32,791 bases of DNA from a virus: positions 1-32,791 of the IMG/VR virus record IMGVR_UViG_3300028920_002943. The stretch is one strand, 5' to 3'. Both the position numbers and the translations under genes were made by a program. Under the pieces are notes generated by a model. The model saw only the letters and a list, made by a program, of their open reading frames with translations, had not been told where the DNA came from and searched no databases. Of the stretch, positions 1 through 8,520 are shown piece by piece. Numbering within the stretch: position 1 is the first letter of the stretch; each line of letters starts with the position of its first letter.

Positions 1-807
1 CTAAAATAACGATTGCTGACACTGCTTTGGCGTTGGTATTCCGTCCGACCATGTGCCGTAAATCAGCTCGACGCAATCTGACGTTTTACCTGCCCCACCT
101 ATGGTGTATTGATAGCTTACCTCAACGCACGGCAGATCCCGAAATAACTCGCGAATGTCCGGATGGTCATTGATCGATATGATCATCGTGCCCTGGATGT
201 GTCTGGCAGCGGCGGCCAGCGCCTCATATTCATCCCATCCGAAATCCACTCCGTATCCTTCGGTCTGCCAGTACGGCGGATCGCAGTAAAACACCGTGTG
301 GGGCCGGTCATAACGCTGAATCGAATCTGACCAGTGCAGATGCTCGATGGTGGCATTGGCAAGCCGAAAATGGGCGTCGGCGAGATCCTGCTCTATTGTA
401 AATATATTGAACCGGGGGCGGCTGGTGGTCGATGTGCCGAAGGACTGGCCGTCGACTTTGCCGCCGAAGGCGAGCTTTTGAATATACAGGAACCTGGCGG
501 CCCGCTGAACATCTGTCAGCGTTTCCGTCGGAGTGGCCTGCAGCCACTCCCAGTTCTGACGGCTGGTTAATGTCCATTTAAACTGCTTATAAAGTTCCTC
601 TAAATGGTATTTAACCACTCTGAAAACGTTAATCACATCGCCGTTGATATCGTTTAATACCTCGACATCGGAGGACCTCTTGAGGAAAAATAGAGCAGCG
701 GCGCCGCAGAACGGCTCTACATAGCACTGGTGAACCGGGATCAGCGGCAGAATACGGTCGGCAAGTTTGCGCTTGCCTCCAATCCACGGAAAAATCGGTT
801 TAGGCAT
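1..807 (-). CDS. Dam-like DNA adenine N6-methyltransferase (D12 class)
   Basis: 268 residues, full length for the D12-class methyltransferases. The N-terminal FPWIGGKRKL (6-15) and VEPFCGAAAL (about 30-39) form the S-adenosylmethionine-binding site. YCDPPYW (174-180) is the catalytic DPPY motif that flips and methylates adenine. A GGAG site lies 5 bases before the ATG, and the TAG stop is at the window edge. It is the last gene after the tail fibre cluster, the place Mu uses for the DNA-modifying gene mom, so it probably protects phage DNA from host restriction or alters regulation by methylation. Family assignment is firm. The target (GATC would be the usual one) cannot be read from the sequence. 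Confidence 0.93.
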   Translation of the reverse strand: MPKPIFPWIGGKRKLADRILPLIPVHQCYVEPFCGAAALFFLKRSSDVEVLNDINGDVINVFRVVKYHLEELYKQFKWTLTSRQNWEWLQATPTETLTDVQRAARFLYIQKLAFGGKVDGQSFGTSTTSRPRFNIFTIEQDLADAHFRLANATIEHLHWSDSIQRYDRPHTVFYCDPPYWQTEGYGVDFGWDEYEALAAAARHIQGTMIISINDHPDIRELFRDLPCVEVSYQYTIGGAGKTSDCVELIYGTWSDGIPTPKQCQQSLF

Positions 808-955
808 TACAACTCCTGTTTTTGATCCGGGTGCCGACGGGCTGAAACCCCGGCGCCGTCATTTGCCGTATGTCGGGCGATCGGAGATAGAGACACGGGG
901 TTGCAGGGGGGATGCCGGTCCCTGATGTTCTTTAAGATTATTTGACGGCTTTCTC

Positions 956-1282
956 CTATGCGGTATTCAGCTGTGCCAGTTCCGTTTGCACCTGCGTCAG
1001 CCGGTTTTCCAGTTCGGCCTGTTTGTCGGTCAGGCCGAGGCGGATTGCGCTTTGAATTTCCAGATCGATCCGGATGGCCTCATTTTCCAGGTATTTTCGT
1101 TTTCCGGCATCAAGCCAGGTCTGAGGGGCGGTATTTGTCAATTGGCCGTTGTCTGCAAATACCGGCCGGTTCGGGTTGATATCGGCCGGCAGCGGGGCAA
1201 AGCCGGCCGGGATATCGCCGGTTTCGGGACGATGGGCCTGAACACATACGGTTTGATCTTCGTTCTGCTTGTAAACGTACAT
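956..1282 (-). CDS. Small fibre-associated protein, possible tail fibre assembly chaperone
   Basis: 108 residues starting at the ATG at 1282. The GGAAAGG ribosome site lies inside the last codons of the preceding fibre gene, so the two are translationally coupled. A longer open frame exists upstream (to 1336) but lies wholly within the fibre gene. The C-terminal half, from about residue 60, is a predicted coiled coil (heptads in the stretch ending LTQVQTELAQLNTA). The N-terminal half is proline-rich and begins MYVYKQ. Position directly after a fibre gene suggests a fibre chaperone or fibre-attached subunit; no catalytic motif is visible. Function is inferred from position only. Confidence 0.75.
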   Translation of the reverse strand: MYVYKQNEDQTVCVQAHRPETGDIPAGFAPLPADINPNRPVFADNGQLTNTAPQTWLDAGKRKYLENEAIRIDLEIQSAIRLGLTDKQAELENRLTQVQTELAQLNTA

Positions 1283-1289
1283 AGATAAA

Positions 1290-2384
1290 TTACCTTTCCA
1301 AGGTATAACCCCAAACGTGCAGATTCTGATAGGCATAACTGGCGTTATAGTCTATAGCCGCATATATATAATTCGCACCATTTATTCTTAAATCAAACGA
1401 GCTTTTGTTAAAGCCGGCCGTATCATCATTACCTCCGTGAGAATTCGAGGAATGATTATCAACTCCTTTTTTATGATTTGATCCATCCGGGGAAAAAATT
1501 TGATAGTTGCCGTAATCATATTGTGAGGTAGAGCTTACCAGATGCAACAGACTGCACCCAGCAGGCACTGATGACGGCAAATTTTTTTGTGTCATGGCGT
1601 TAGACAACGTAGTACTTGTGTAGACCGTCTGCGGGTCCTCGAACCAGACCTCATCGTTGACCCTGGCAAATCCCACAAAATTCCCCGACGCATCGTTGTA
1701 GACTTCGCCCACCAGGCGCTTGTATATGTAGCCCGATGGCAGGGTCGGCGCGGAGCTGGACGTGGAAATCAGTCCGGTCACGGTGGTGCCGTTATAGATC
1801 ACCCACAGGTAATACAGGGTCGAGACGGCTTCCGAACCCGTGTCCAGGCCGCCTGCGCCGGAGGCTGTGATATCGACGGTCAGGTCGACATCGGCGGCCA
1901 GATACCGGTGTCCGGAATTGGCGGACAGCACCAGTTCGTCGGCGTCGATGTCTGCCTGATAAGTTGGATTCGTTGCGTTGGTCTTGACCTTGAGGTTGTG
2001 CTTGTAAAAATCCCGTCTGTATACCATGGCCCATGCGTCCGATACGCCCGGTTCGGCGGCCGTCACATCGGCCAAATCCTCCAGCAGCTGCCAGTAGCGG
2101 CCGTTATGATGCACGCTGGTCGGTACGGTCACCGCGCCGGTCAGGTCCGCCCACCGGCCCGCAAAATTGGCGGATGCCGCGGCGGTATCGGCCGCGTTCT
2201 GCGCGTCGGCCGCGTCCTGGGCCACGTCGTCGGCGGTGGAATTGAGCTGGCCGTTGGCGGTGTTGAGCTCGGTGACCATGCCGGGCAGGGCGCCGAGCAG
2301 GGCGTCGGCCCGGGTGTTGAAGTTGGCCGGATCCGACCGGCTGGGTGCCGCCGGCAGCGCCGTGATGGTCTGGGTGATCGTCAT
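1290..2384 (-). CDS. Tail fibre protein
   Basis: 364 residues, with an AAGGAGG site 8 bases before the ATG. The first 40 residues (ALPAAPSRSDPANFNTRADAL) resemble the N-terminal attachment module of many phage fibre proteins. Residues 40-75 are rich in Ala, Asp and Asn and look like a coiled-coil neck. The middle is beta-rich. The C-terminal roughly 100 residues are rich in Ser, Asn, Gly and Tyr and end with NLHVWGYTLER, a typical receptor-binding tip composition. The DNA for this last third is clearly more AT-rich than the rest of the gene, suggesting exchange of the receptor-binding part. It sits between the tail-tip gene and a small coupled gene. Fibre assignment is by composition, module style and position. 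Confidence 0.8.
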   Translation of the reverse strand: MTITQTITALPAAPSRSDPANFNTRADALLGALPGMVTELNTANGQLNSTADDVAQDAADAQNAADTAAASANFAGRWADLTGAVTVPTSVHHNGRYWQLLEDLADVTAAEPGVSDAWAMVYRRDFYKHNLKVKTNATNPTYQADIDADELVLSANSGHRYLAADVDLTVDITASGAGGLDTGSEAVSTLYYLWVIYNGTTVTGLISTSSSAPTLPSGYIYKRLVGEVYNDASGNFVGFARVNDEVWFEDPQTVYTSTTLSNAMTQKNLPSSVPAGCSLLHLVSSTSQYDYGNYQIFSPDGSNHKKGVDNHSSNSHGGNDDTAGFNKSSFDLRINGANYIYAAIDYNASYAYQNLHVWGYTLER

Positions 2385-2400
2385 GTTAAAAACCTCCTTT

Positions 2401-3369
2401 TTATGTCAGCCCCTTGATCTCCAGCTCGCAGGCGGAATGCACCGGGCCTTTGAGCACCAGCCCGAAATCGGCCACAAATCCGAGGATTTTCAGGGCATCG
2501 TAATCGATGCCGGCATTGTTGGCCAAAAATACCGTGGCCCGTCCGCGCAGCCCGGTCAGAATGCTCTGCACCCGGTCATAATCCGCGTTGTCGATCGACA
2601 GATCGATGTCCATGTATTTTGCAGAGGCACCGACGGCCAGATAGACCCGGCCGTCCTCGTCCGTGCTTTTTTTGGAATAGTCGGCGGCCCCGGTTTTTGC
2701 GCCGAACTCCGTGGTGCCGATGTCAACGCTCTGGCCGAGCACAATGTAGCCGCAGGCCGGATACAGACCGGATACGGCATGCTCGATGGTAACTTCCAGA
2801 CTTCCGACGTGATAAATCGGAAACGAATGGATCACGTCATGATCGTAGGTGATTTCCGCGAAAAAATAGTCCCACCAGGTGCCCTCGACCTCGGCCGTCG
2901 GCAGGTCCACCTCGGTGGTATCGATCACGCCCTCGGTCGGATTCGAAAGCTCGAATGTGATCTTCGTGCCGGTACAGCCGAACACGGCCACGGTGTCGCA
3001 CCGGCCGGCGTCCAGGGTCATCACGATCTTTCCCGCATCGGTCGCTTCGGTGCCGTCGGCGGCCGTCTGGGTGTTAAGATAACTGTCGGCCCATTTCCAG
3101 CGGTTTGTGCCGCCGAGACATTTCCAGGCGCTGTCACTGCTGGTCGGGTCCGAGTTGTCCGGCGGATAGTTGCCGACATTTCCCGCCTGCAGGGACTCGT
3201 AGCGCATGACCGGGATCTGGGTGATCCCGTCGGACGCAGTGGACACCTTTACGATATCGCCGGCGGCATAAGTGGTGCCGCCCGCGTATTCGGCTGTGGG
3301 GGTATCGGCCGCGATATTGCTTTCTTCCAGTGTGCCGAACTCGATATCCTTAGGGATGATTACGTTCAT
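2401..3369 (-). CDS. Tail tip / distal tail protein with a carbohydrate-binding-like segment
   Basis: 322 residues from the ATG at 3369, which overlaps the tape measure stop as ATGA and has GGAGG 4 bases upstream. A longer frame reaching 3411 lacks its own ribosome site and lies inside the tape measure gene. After a short N-terminus (MNVIIPKDIEFGTLEESN), residues about 30-90 contain TTYAAGDIV, YESLQAGNVGNYP and GTNRWKWAD, spaced like the aromatic-rich CBM5/12-type segment found in phage tail proteins; it may bind cell-surface sugars. The rest is beta-rich with no enzyme motif. As the first gene after the tape measure it probably forms the tail tip. Exact family not recognised. Confidence 0.75.
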   Translation of the reverse strand: MNVIIPKDIEFGTLEESNIAADTPTAEYAGGTTYAAGDIVKVSTASDGITQIPVMRYESLQAGNVGNYPPDNSDPTSSDSAWKCLGGTNRWKWADSYLNTQTAADGTEATDAGKIVMTLDAGRCDTVAVFGCTGTKITFELSNPTEGVIDTTEVDLPTAEVEGTWWDYFFAEITYDHDVIHSFPIYHVGSLEVTIEHAVSGLYPACGYIVLGQSVDIGTTEFGAKTGAADYSKKSTDEDGRVYLAVGASAKYMDIDLSIDNADYDRVQSILTGLRGRATVFLANNAGIDYDALKILGFVADFGLVLKGPVHSACELEIKGLT

Positions 3370-6300
3370 GCGGCCTCCGTCCGGGCCTGAGGCAGCCCCT
3401 CCCGGTCCCATTTTTTGATTTTGTTCAGCACCCGGTTTACGGAGGCGGTCAATTCATCGAGCCGCCGATCCGATGTCCGGGTCCCGGCGTTCAGGGTCCG
3501 CACGGCATTGACCTGGTCTTCATTGAGAGTCAGCTCACGTCCGTGCAGCAGCTCCCAGTGGCCGGTGCTCGGTCCGTCGGACCAGCCGCCGTGCCGAAGG
3601 CCCATGGACTCATGCCCGGCAAAGCCGCCGCCCGATCCGCCCGGCCCGGAACCGGCGTGCGATGGACCGCCACCGCCGCCGTCACCACCGCCGTAATTGC
3701 CCCAAGCACTCGGGTCCTCAGTAGTGTAGCTGCCGCCCCAGGGGTTGGCCTCGCCGTAAATGCCGGTTCCGCTCCATCCTCCGCCCTGCCGGCCACGGCC
3801 GGAGGCGTATCCGCCGTATCCGCCGTATCCGTGAGAGCCCGAGGAAACCCCTGCGTTTTCGGTATTGGCACCCAGCTCGCCGCCTTCCCAGCTCTTGTAA
3901 GCCAAATGACCCTTTCGCCAGCCCAGGGCCTCCTCAAAGGCGTCCCGTAACTCTTCGTGGCTGCGCATATTCAGCGCATCACCCAGCAAATCCCCGATAA
4001 GCGACCCGAAGGGCCCCAGCAGAGAGGCGGCCGGACCCAGGGCCGCCGATCCGGCCAGCTGGGCCAGCATCGAACCGAGTGAGCCCCATTTGCCGGTGAT
4101 GCCTGTAGCCGCGTTGACGGCGCTGGGAATGCCGCCGAAGACCGCGGCCCGGGCGATATTCTGCAGACTGAACGCGCCGCCGACAAAATCCCCGAAATCG
4201 ATTTTTCCCGATGCATACAGCCCCAGCCCGGCTCCGGCCCGCTTGCCGAAAGCGGCTGCGGTGCCGCCCCAAAACCCGGCCGCCACATCGCCGAATCCAT
4301 TCCAGCCGCCGCCGGGTGTCCCGATGGCCAGGCCTTCCGCCTCGCTGCCGGTGGCCCGCCGAATCACGCCGGCCTCATCGGCCGGGATGATCATCTCGCC
4401 CTTATGCACCATGGCCAGATGATCCTGTTTCACATCGTATGCCCCGGTATCCCACCAGCCGAGCAGATCCGAGCCCAGCCAGTCAATCCCGCTGACCGCC
4501 GCATCCACCAGCTGCTGCGTGGCCATATCGCTGACCGTGTCGGTCACCGTGCGCAGCATCGAGTCAAACATGGAATCCCAGTAATCGGAAAAATCGTCCA
4601 GGTCTCCCTTGAGCCCGTCAAACAGGATGTCGGACATGGCGCCGGACGAGTTGTCCGCAAAATTGCGGACGATGTCATATCCGGTCTGGCCCCAGGTGGT
4701 CAGATCATCCCGGGAGTCCCGCCACCCGATCGCCACCGCTCCGAAAAAATCATCCGAGGCCAGCAGCTTTCTCTTTTCCAACTCTTCGTATTTTTCAACG
4801 AACCATTCTGCCACCAATGCCTGGTCATTGGTCACTTCGCAGTATTCGTCAGCCTGTTTTTCCAGCAAATCCAGCTGCAGATCAAAACTATCCTTGGCAT
4901 ACTCATCCAGATCCGAATACATGGATTGATAGGCCCGCAGCCGGTCGGCCGCCGCTTCCCGCGCGGCCCTGGTCGCCTCCTCATAGGCTTTTTCCTCGGC
5001 CTCATGCGCCTTGATGGCCTTATCCACCCCGGCCATCCGGGCTTTTTCGATGCGCTGCCAGGATGCGGTGAAGGTCTCCTCGACGGCCGCAGTCATGTCC
5101 ACGGCCGTTTTTTGTTCCGCCGCCGCCGCATCCCCGGCCGCTTTGGCCTGCTGTTCAGCTGCTGTCACGGCCGCATCGGCCACCGCCGAGTGGCTCACGC
5201 TGACCGCCTCGATCTTGGACCGCAGGTCCTTGATTTTTGCGCCCACCTTGTCATAGGTGGCGTTGGTGCTGGCGATATCCTCGATCACTGACTGCGTCAC
5301 ATCCGCAGACGAGGCCCGGAATGTCCCCAGGCCCTGTTCGATGCTGTCAAACGGGTTGACATCCAGCAGGCCGAGCTTCACCATTCCGTCATATATCAGG
5401 TCCAGGGGCACCAGCAGGGAGCGCACCCCGCCCATCAGCTCATCCAGCGACACGGCGATCGCGTGGACCGCCGCGGTCCCGACCAGCTTGATGCCCAGCC
5501 ATCCGTTATGGAAAAACCGCAGGGTTTCAATGGTGCCCCCGATCGCATCGGTCACCCACAGCACGCCCTCTTTGGCCAATGTGCCCATGGCCTCGTTGGA
5601 GATATCCAGTCCACCGATAAAGCGGTTGATCTCCCGGACCACCACCGTGGCCACCGGCAGCAGCCCCTCACCCAGCGCCGCCCTGGCGTCCTCGATCCGG
5701 GCGGTCATCAGCTTGGTCTGGTTGGCATACCCTTCCGAGGTGCGGGCCATGTCCCCGACGGCCGCGGTCGATGATCGCACGATCAGCGCGTAGGCCGCCT
5801 GGGCCTTGTCGCCGGCCGTCAGGGCATCGGCCGTCTCAGCCAGCCCCATGTTCAGCGCCTGCTGCTGCACCGTGGCGGCGGTGAGCACCACGCCGTATTT
5901 TTTCATCGGCTCATATTCACCGACCAGCGCCGACTGGATATTTTCCATCACCTGGGCTGTGCCCAGATTGTTGAACGAGCCCAGGTCCGCGGCCAGCTTG
6001 GTCGCTTCGAAGCTCATCTGCCCGGCGGCTTTGGCGTTCATGCCCATCGGCACCAGCAGGTCCTGCACCGAGGACAGAAATAATTTCGACTCCCGGGTCG
6101 ACATGGCATAGCCGTCGACCAGGGCTTTTGACCACTGGCCGGCCGCCGCGGTCTGGCCCGCAAAGACGGTGTCAAATTTGGATGCCGTCTCCTGCAGGTC
6201 AGAGGCTGCATTGATCGAGCCCATGGTGGCCGAGGTCAGCGAGGAGACCGCTCCTTTGACCGCCAGCACTCCGGCCACCGCCCCGCCCATTGCGATCAGG

Positions 6301-6461
6301 GCTGAGGTGGTGCCCTTCAGGCCGCTGGTCAGCTGCTTCGAGCTTTTTTCCACCTCGCCCAGGGATTTTTTCCCCTGGGCGCCGAACTGGTCCAGCACCC
6401 GCACGGCCCCGTCCGAGTCGATCTGCAGCTTGATGTCAATGGTGGATGCGTTGGCGGACAT
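3366..6461 (-). CDS. Tail tape measure protein
   Basis: 1031 residues, by far the longest gene, just after the tail chaperone genes. It sets tail length, is packed inside the tail tube and helps deliver DNA. The N-terminal region (about 1-280) matches the conserved tape-measure domain, including the stretch around NAASDLQETASKFDTVF. Hydrophobic segments occur near residues 50-70 and around 770-810. A coiled-coil region spans about 400-560. The motif HKGEMIIPADE near residue 687, usually close to the C-terminus in this family, is followed by another 340 residues including a Gly/Tyr/Ser-rich stretch (about 875-955) and a second related motif LLHGRELTLNEDQ. The start overlaps the preceding T frame as TAATG. 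Confidence 0.95.
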   Translation of the reverse strand: MSANASTIDIKLQIDSDGAVRVLDQFGAQGKKSLGEVEKSSKQLTSGLKGTTSALIAMGGAVAGVLAVKGAVSSLTSATMGSINAASDLQETASKFDTVFAGQTAAAGQWSKALVDGYAMSTRESKLFLSSVQDLLVPMGMNAKAAGQMSFEATKLAADLGSFNNLGTAQVMENIQSALVGEYEPMKKYGVVLTAATVQQQALNMGLAETADALTAGDKAQAAYALIVRSSTAAVGDMARTSEGYANQTKLMTARIEDARAALGEGLLPVATVVVREINRFIGGLDISNEAMGTLAKEGVLWVTDAIGGTIETLRFFHNGWLGIKLVGTAAVHAIAVSLDELMGGVRSLLVPLDLIYDGMVKLGLLDVNPFDSIEQGLGTFRASSADVTQSVIEDIASTNATYDKVGAKIKDLRSKIEAVSVSHSAVADAAVTAAEQQAKAAGDAAAAEQKTAVDMTAAVEETFTASWQRIEKARMAGVDKAIKAHEAEEKAYEEATRAAREAAADRLRAYQSMYSDLDEYAKDSFDLQLDLLEKQADEYCEVTNDQALVAEWFVEKYEELEKRKLLASDDFFGAVAIGWRDSRDDLTTWGQTGYDIVRNFADNSSGAMSDILFDGLKGDLDDFSDYWDSMFDSMLRTVTDTVSDMATQQLVDAAVSGIDWLGSDLLGWWDTGAYDVKQDHLAMVHKGEMIIPADEAGVIRRATGSEAEGLAIGTPGGGWNGFGDVAAGFWGGTAAAFGKRAGAGLGLYASGKIDFGDFVGGAFSLQNIARAAVFGGIPSAVNAATGITGKWGSLGSMLAQLAGSAALGPAASLLGPFGSLIGDLLGDALNMRSHEELRDAFEEALGWRKGHLAYKSWEGGELGANTENAGVSSGSHGYGGYGGYASGRGRQGGGWSGTGIYGEANPWGGSYTTEDPSAWGNYGGGDGGGGGPSHAGSGPGGSGGGFAGHESMGLRHGGWSDGPSTGHWELLHGRELTLNEDQVNAVRTLNAGTRTSDRRLDELTASVNRVLNKIKKWDREGLPQARTEAA

Positions 6462-6781
6462 TAGGTATCCTTATATTTGTAGATGGCCACCGGCCGGGGG
6501 GCCGGCAGGGCCGCATCGATGCGGCCCAGGTCGAGCCATTCGTCGATCGTAAGATCATCGGCCGCCAGCGGGTATCCGGCCCGTTTGAGGTCCAGCAGGC
6601 GCAGCAGCTTTATCGTGTATGGGGCCAGATCCGACCGGCGCTTTTTCGGGCAGTTCGCACACGCCCACTCCAGCCCCTCGGCCCCGACCTCTGCGATACA
6701 CCCGGCCTCTTCGGCCTCGGTGCACAGCCCCCGTTTCAGCGCGGCCAGATCCTCGGTCAGTCCTGGTCCGGGTCCGTATCC
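6461..6781 (-). CDS. Tail chaperone T-like frame, probably expressed as a -1 frameshift extension of gpG-like protein
   Basis: This frame stays open for 106 codons between a TGA at 6784-6782 and its TAA at 6463-6461, and contains no ATG, GTG or TTG until its last few codons. It reads as a good protein (LTEDLAALKRGL, a CANC pair, KLLRLLDLKRAGYPL, TIDEWLDLGRIDAAL). It lies in the -1 frame of the preceding 141-residue gene, overlaps that gene's end and abuts the tape measure start (TAATG). This is the arrangement of lambda G and T, where ribosomes shift frame to make a GT fusion that loads the tape measure. The shift must occur within 6781-6757. No classic slippery heptamer is seen, so a CTG start overlapping the G stop remains possible. 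Coordinates give the open frame, not a proven start. Confidence 0.72.
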   Translation of the reverse strand, partial: GYGPGPGLTEDLAALKRGLCTEAEEAGCIAEVGAEGLEWACANCPKKRRSDLAPYTIKLLRLLDLKRAGYPLAADDLTIDEWLDLGRIDAALPAPRPVAIYKYKDT

Positions 6782-7182
6782 TCAGGGGCCTCGTCAGCAG
6801 ATGTCGGCATCGCCATGACCGGCGCATCAAACACCCGCGCGGCCAGCAGCTCCAGCATATCCGCCGCATGGGTTTTGACGTGCTCTTTCCATGCGGGGTC
6901 TAAAAATTCGGATGCCGGGTCACTGGACAGCGGCACATATTTGCCGTCTTTCAGCACCTCAAAATCTCCCTCCCGAATCCCGGTCAGAATCTTATGTCCG
7001 TATTTGATGCGGGTTTCGACAGTGCGGGTTTGCACCCGCCCGTTCTCGCGCCGGACAGAGTCATTCTGGTAGCCGATCCGCTCTTTGGTGGTCGGCATCC
7101 GGTAAAAAAGTTTAATATCCGTCCCGGACAGGTTGTCCCGGATTGTCAGTTCATTTTGTTCATCACTCAATCGTCTGGCCAT
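6757..7182 (-). CDS. Tail assembly chaperone, lambda gpG-like
   Basis: 141 residues, the same size as lambda gpG, with AGGAGG before the ATG. The protein is charged and soluble (MARRLSDEQNELTIRDN at the start) and ends in an acidic tail DEAPEDTDPDQD, where the frameshift into the T frame would occur. It lies between the tail tube gene and the tape measure, as chaperones do in siphoviruses. It would bind the tape measure and guide tube polymerisation, but not remain in the virion. No enzymatic motif. Assignment rests on position, size and the overlapping -1 frame. Confidence 0.8.
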   Translation of the reverse strand: MARRLSDEQNELTIRDNLSGTDIKLFYRMPTTKERIGYQNDSVRRENGRVQTRTVETRIKYGHKILTGIREGDFEVLKDGKYVPLSSDPASEFLDPAWKEHVKTHAADMLELLAARVFDAPVMAMPTSADEAPEDTDPDQD

Positions 7183-7208
7183 CTGTCATCCTCCTGTTAT
7201 CTGTTTTG

Positions 7209-7239
7209 CCATCAGCCAATAGCCATCAGCCATCAGCTT
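7209..7239 (-). repeat. Heptanucleotide tandem repeat, GGCTGAT type
   Basis: On the minus strand this junction reads as degenerate 7-base units AGCTGAT, GGCTGAT, GGCTATT, GGCTGAT. It fills the gap between the stop of the tail tube gene (7243) and the ribosome site of the gpG-like gene. The same unit type recurs at 12684 and 22166. Confidence 0.8.
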
Positions 7240-7242
7240 TGT

Positions 7243-8520
7243 TTACGCCGCGTAGGCGCTCTGCAGGTTCTTCACTTTCGCGATCACCGATCCGTAGGTC
7301 GCATCCTCGAGCACCTGAAGGTCCCCGGCCTCGGCCACCACCTTGCCGTCCACCGATACCGGCGCTTTCAATACCCCCAGTTTCGGAAACACGATATCCA
7401 CCTGGTACTTGTGCGGATCATCGTACACCGCACCTTCCACCAGGATTCGCAGCCCGAACGTGTCGTTGGCCTCGATGTGCTGCTGCAGGATGCAGTCGCG
7501 CATCTCCCGGTTCAGGGATGCGGTCTGGGTCCGGCCGGATCTGAAATACCGGCCCGCATAGTCATCGCCCGCCCCCGGCACAAAGGATATCGTGCCGTTG
7601 TTGTTGAAGCTCCAGCCGATGGATTTCAGCTCGGCGGCCAGCGCCCGCCCGCCGGTAAACTCGGAACCGTTCCACGCCCCGCCCAGGGTCAGCGTCATCT
7701 GCGCCACCCGCAGCGGGGTCTCGGCGATCCGGGCCGGGAAGGTGCACCAGGCCGCCTCGGCCGGCACATACAGCACCTTGTAGTTTACGGCGACAGCGCC
7801 CTCGCCGGGCGCGGTGATCGTGATCACGGCCGGGCTGGCATCCGACACGGCCGAGCAGTCCACATCGGTCCACACGCCCTCGGAAAGCTCCGCCCGGATG
7901 CGCTGCACGTTATCCAGCCGCGTGGCCGCCGTGGCCCCCTGCACGCCGTTGGCCGCCAGGGTCAGCTCCGTGGCCGTCGGCAGGGCCGATACGGTCTCCT
8001 CGATCACCGAATCGGTATATTTGCCGGTGCCCTTGATCGTCGCGGCCAGCTTCACCCAGTCATCCGCCGCAAACGTCGCCTCGAACGCATCCACGAACAT
8101 CGAGGCAAACCGCCGCTTTAAAATCACATCCCCGAAGCGCTCAGCCGCCGTAAATGACGGGATCGACCGCGATCCGTCGCAGTCGCCGGCTATCGGGGTG
8201 AGGGTGTGCTCGTACCCCGTCCCGGCCGCCGCCGTTGAAATCGCGCCCAGCCCATAGGCCAGGACAAAGGCGAAATGCTGGGGCTGGGCCTTGTTGAAGT
8301 TGAACGTGGTCCCGGCCGTTGCTCCCAGATGGTAGATCGTATCCGGCTCTTCCAGCCCGTGGGCTTCGTCGGCGTTGGTCTCCCGGCGCGGATCCAGATT
8401 GATCACATCGGACAGGGCGCACAGCATCGTGGTATCCAGCGTCTGTTCGGTGTTGATGGCCGTTTCTGCGGCACCTGCCGATACGGCAATCAGGTTATGG
8501 GTGGCTCTAAAGGATCTCAT
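7243..8520 (-). CDS. Major tail tube protein (siphovirus type)
   Basis: 425 residues, GAGGAG site before the ATG, start overlapping the end of the preceding small gene. The N-terminal part (about 1-180, including GTTFNFNKAQPQHFAF and YEHTLTPI) and C-terminal part (about 290-425) look like one tail-tube fold. Residues about 185-290 have an alternating hydrophobic pattern that suggests an inserted beta-rich, Ig-like surface domain, making the protein longer than most tube subunits. Position before the G/T chaperones and tape measure supports the call. No sheath gene is next to it, consistent with a non-contractile tail. Confidence 0.8.
   Translation of the reverse strand: MRSFRATHNLIAVSAGAAETAINTEQTLDTTMLCALSDVINLDPRRETNADEAHGLEEPDTIYHLGATAGTTFNFNKAQPQHFAFVLAYGLGAISTAAAGTGYEHTLTPIAGDCDGSRSIPSFTAAERFGDVILKRRFASMFVDAFEATFAADDWVKLAATIKGTGKYTDSVIEETVSALPTATELTLAANGVQGATAATRLDNVQRIRAELSEGVWTDVDCSAVSDASPAVITITAPGEGAVAVNYKVLYVPAEAAWCTFPARIAETPLRVAQMTLTLGGAWNGSEFTGGRALAAELKSIGWSFNNNGTISFVPGAGDDYAGRYFRSGRTQTASLNREMRDCILQQHIEANDTFGLRILVEGAVYDDPHKYQVDIVFPKLGVLKAPVSVDGKVVAEAGDLQVLEDATYGSVIAKVKNLQSAYAA

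Noticed and set aside
808-955. Gap between the methylase and the fibre-associated gene searched for a phage end or terminator
   Set aside because: Only a weak GACGG/CCGTC inverted repeat; no T-run and no recognisable transposase sites.
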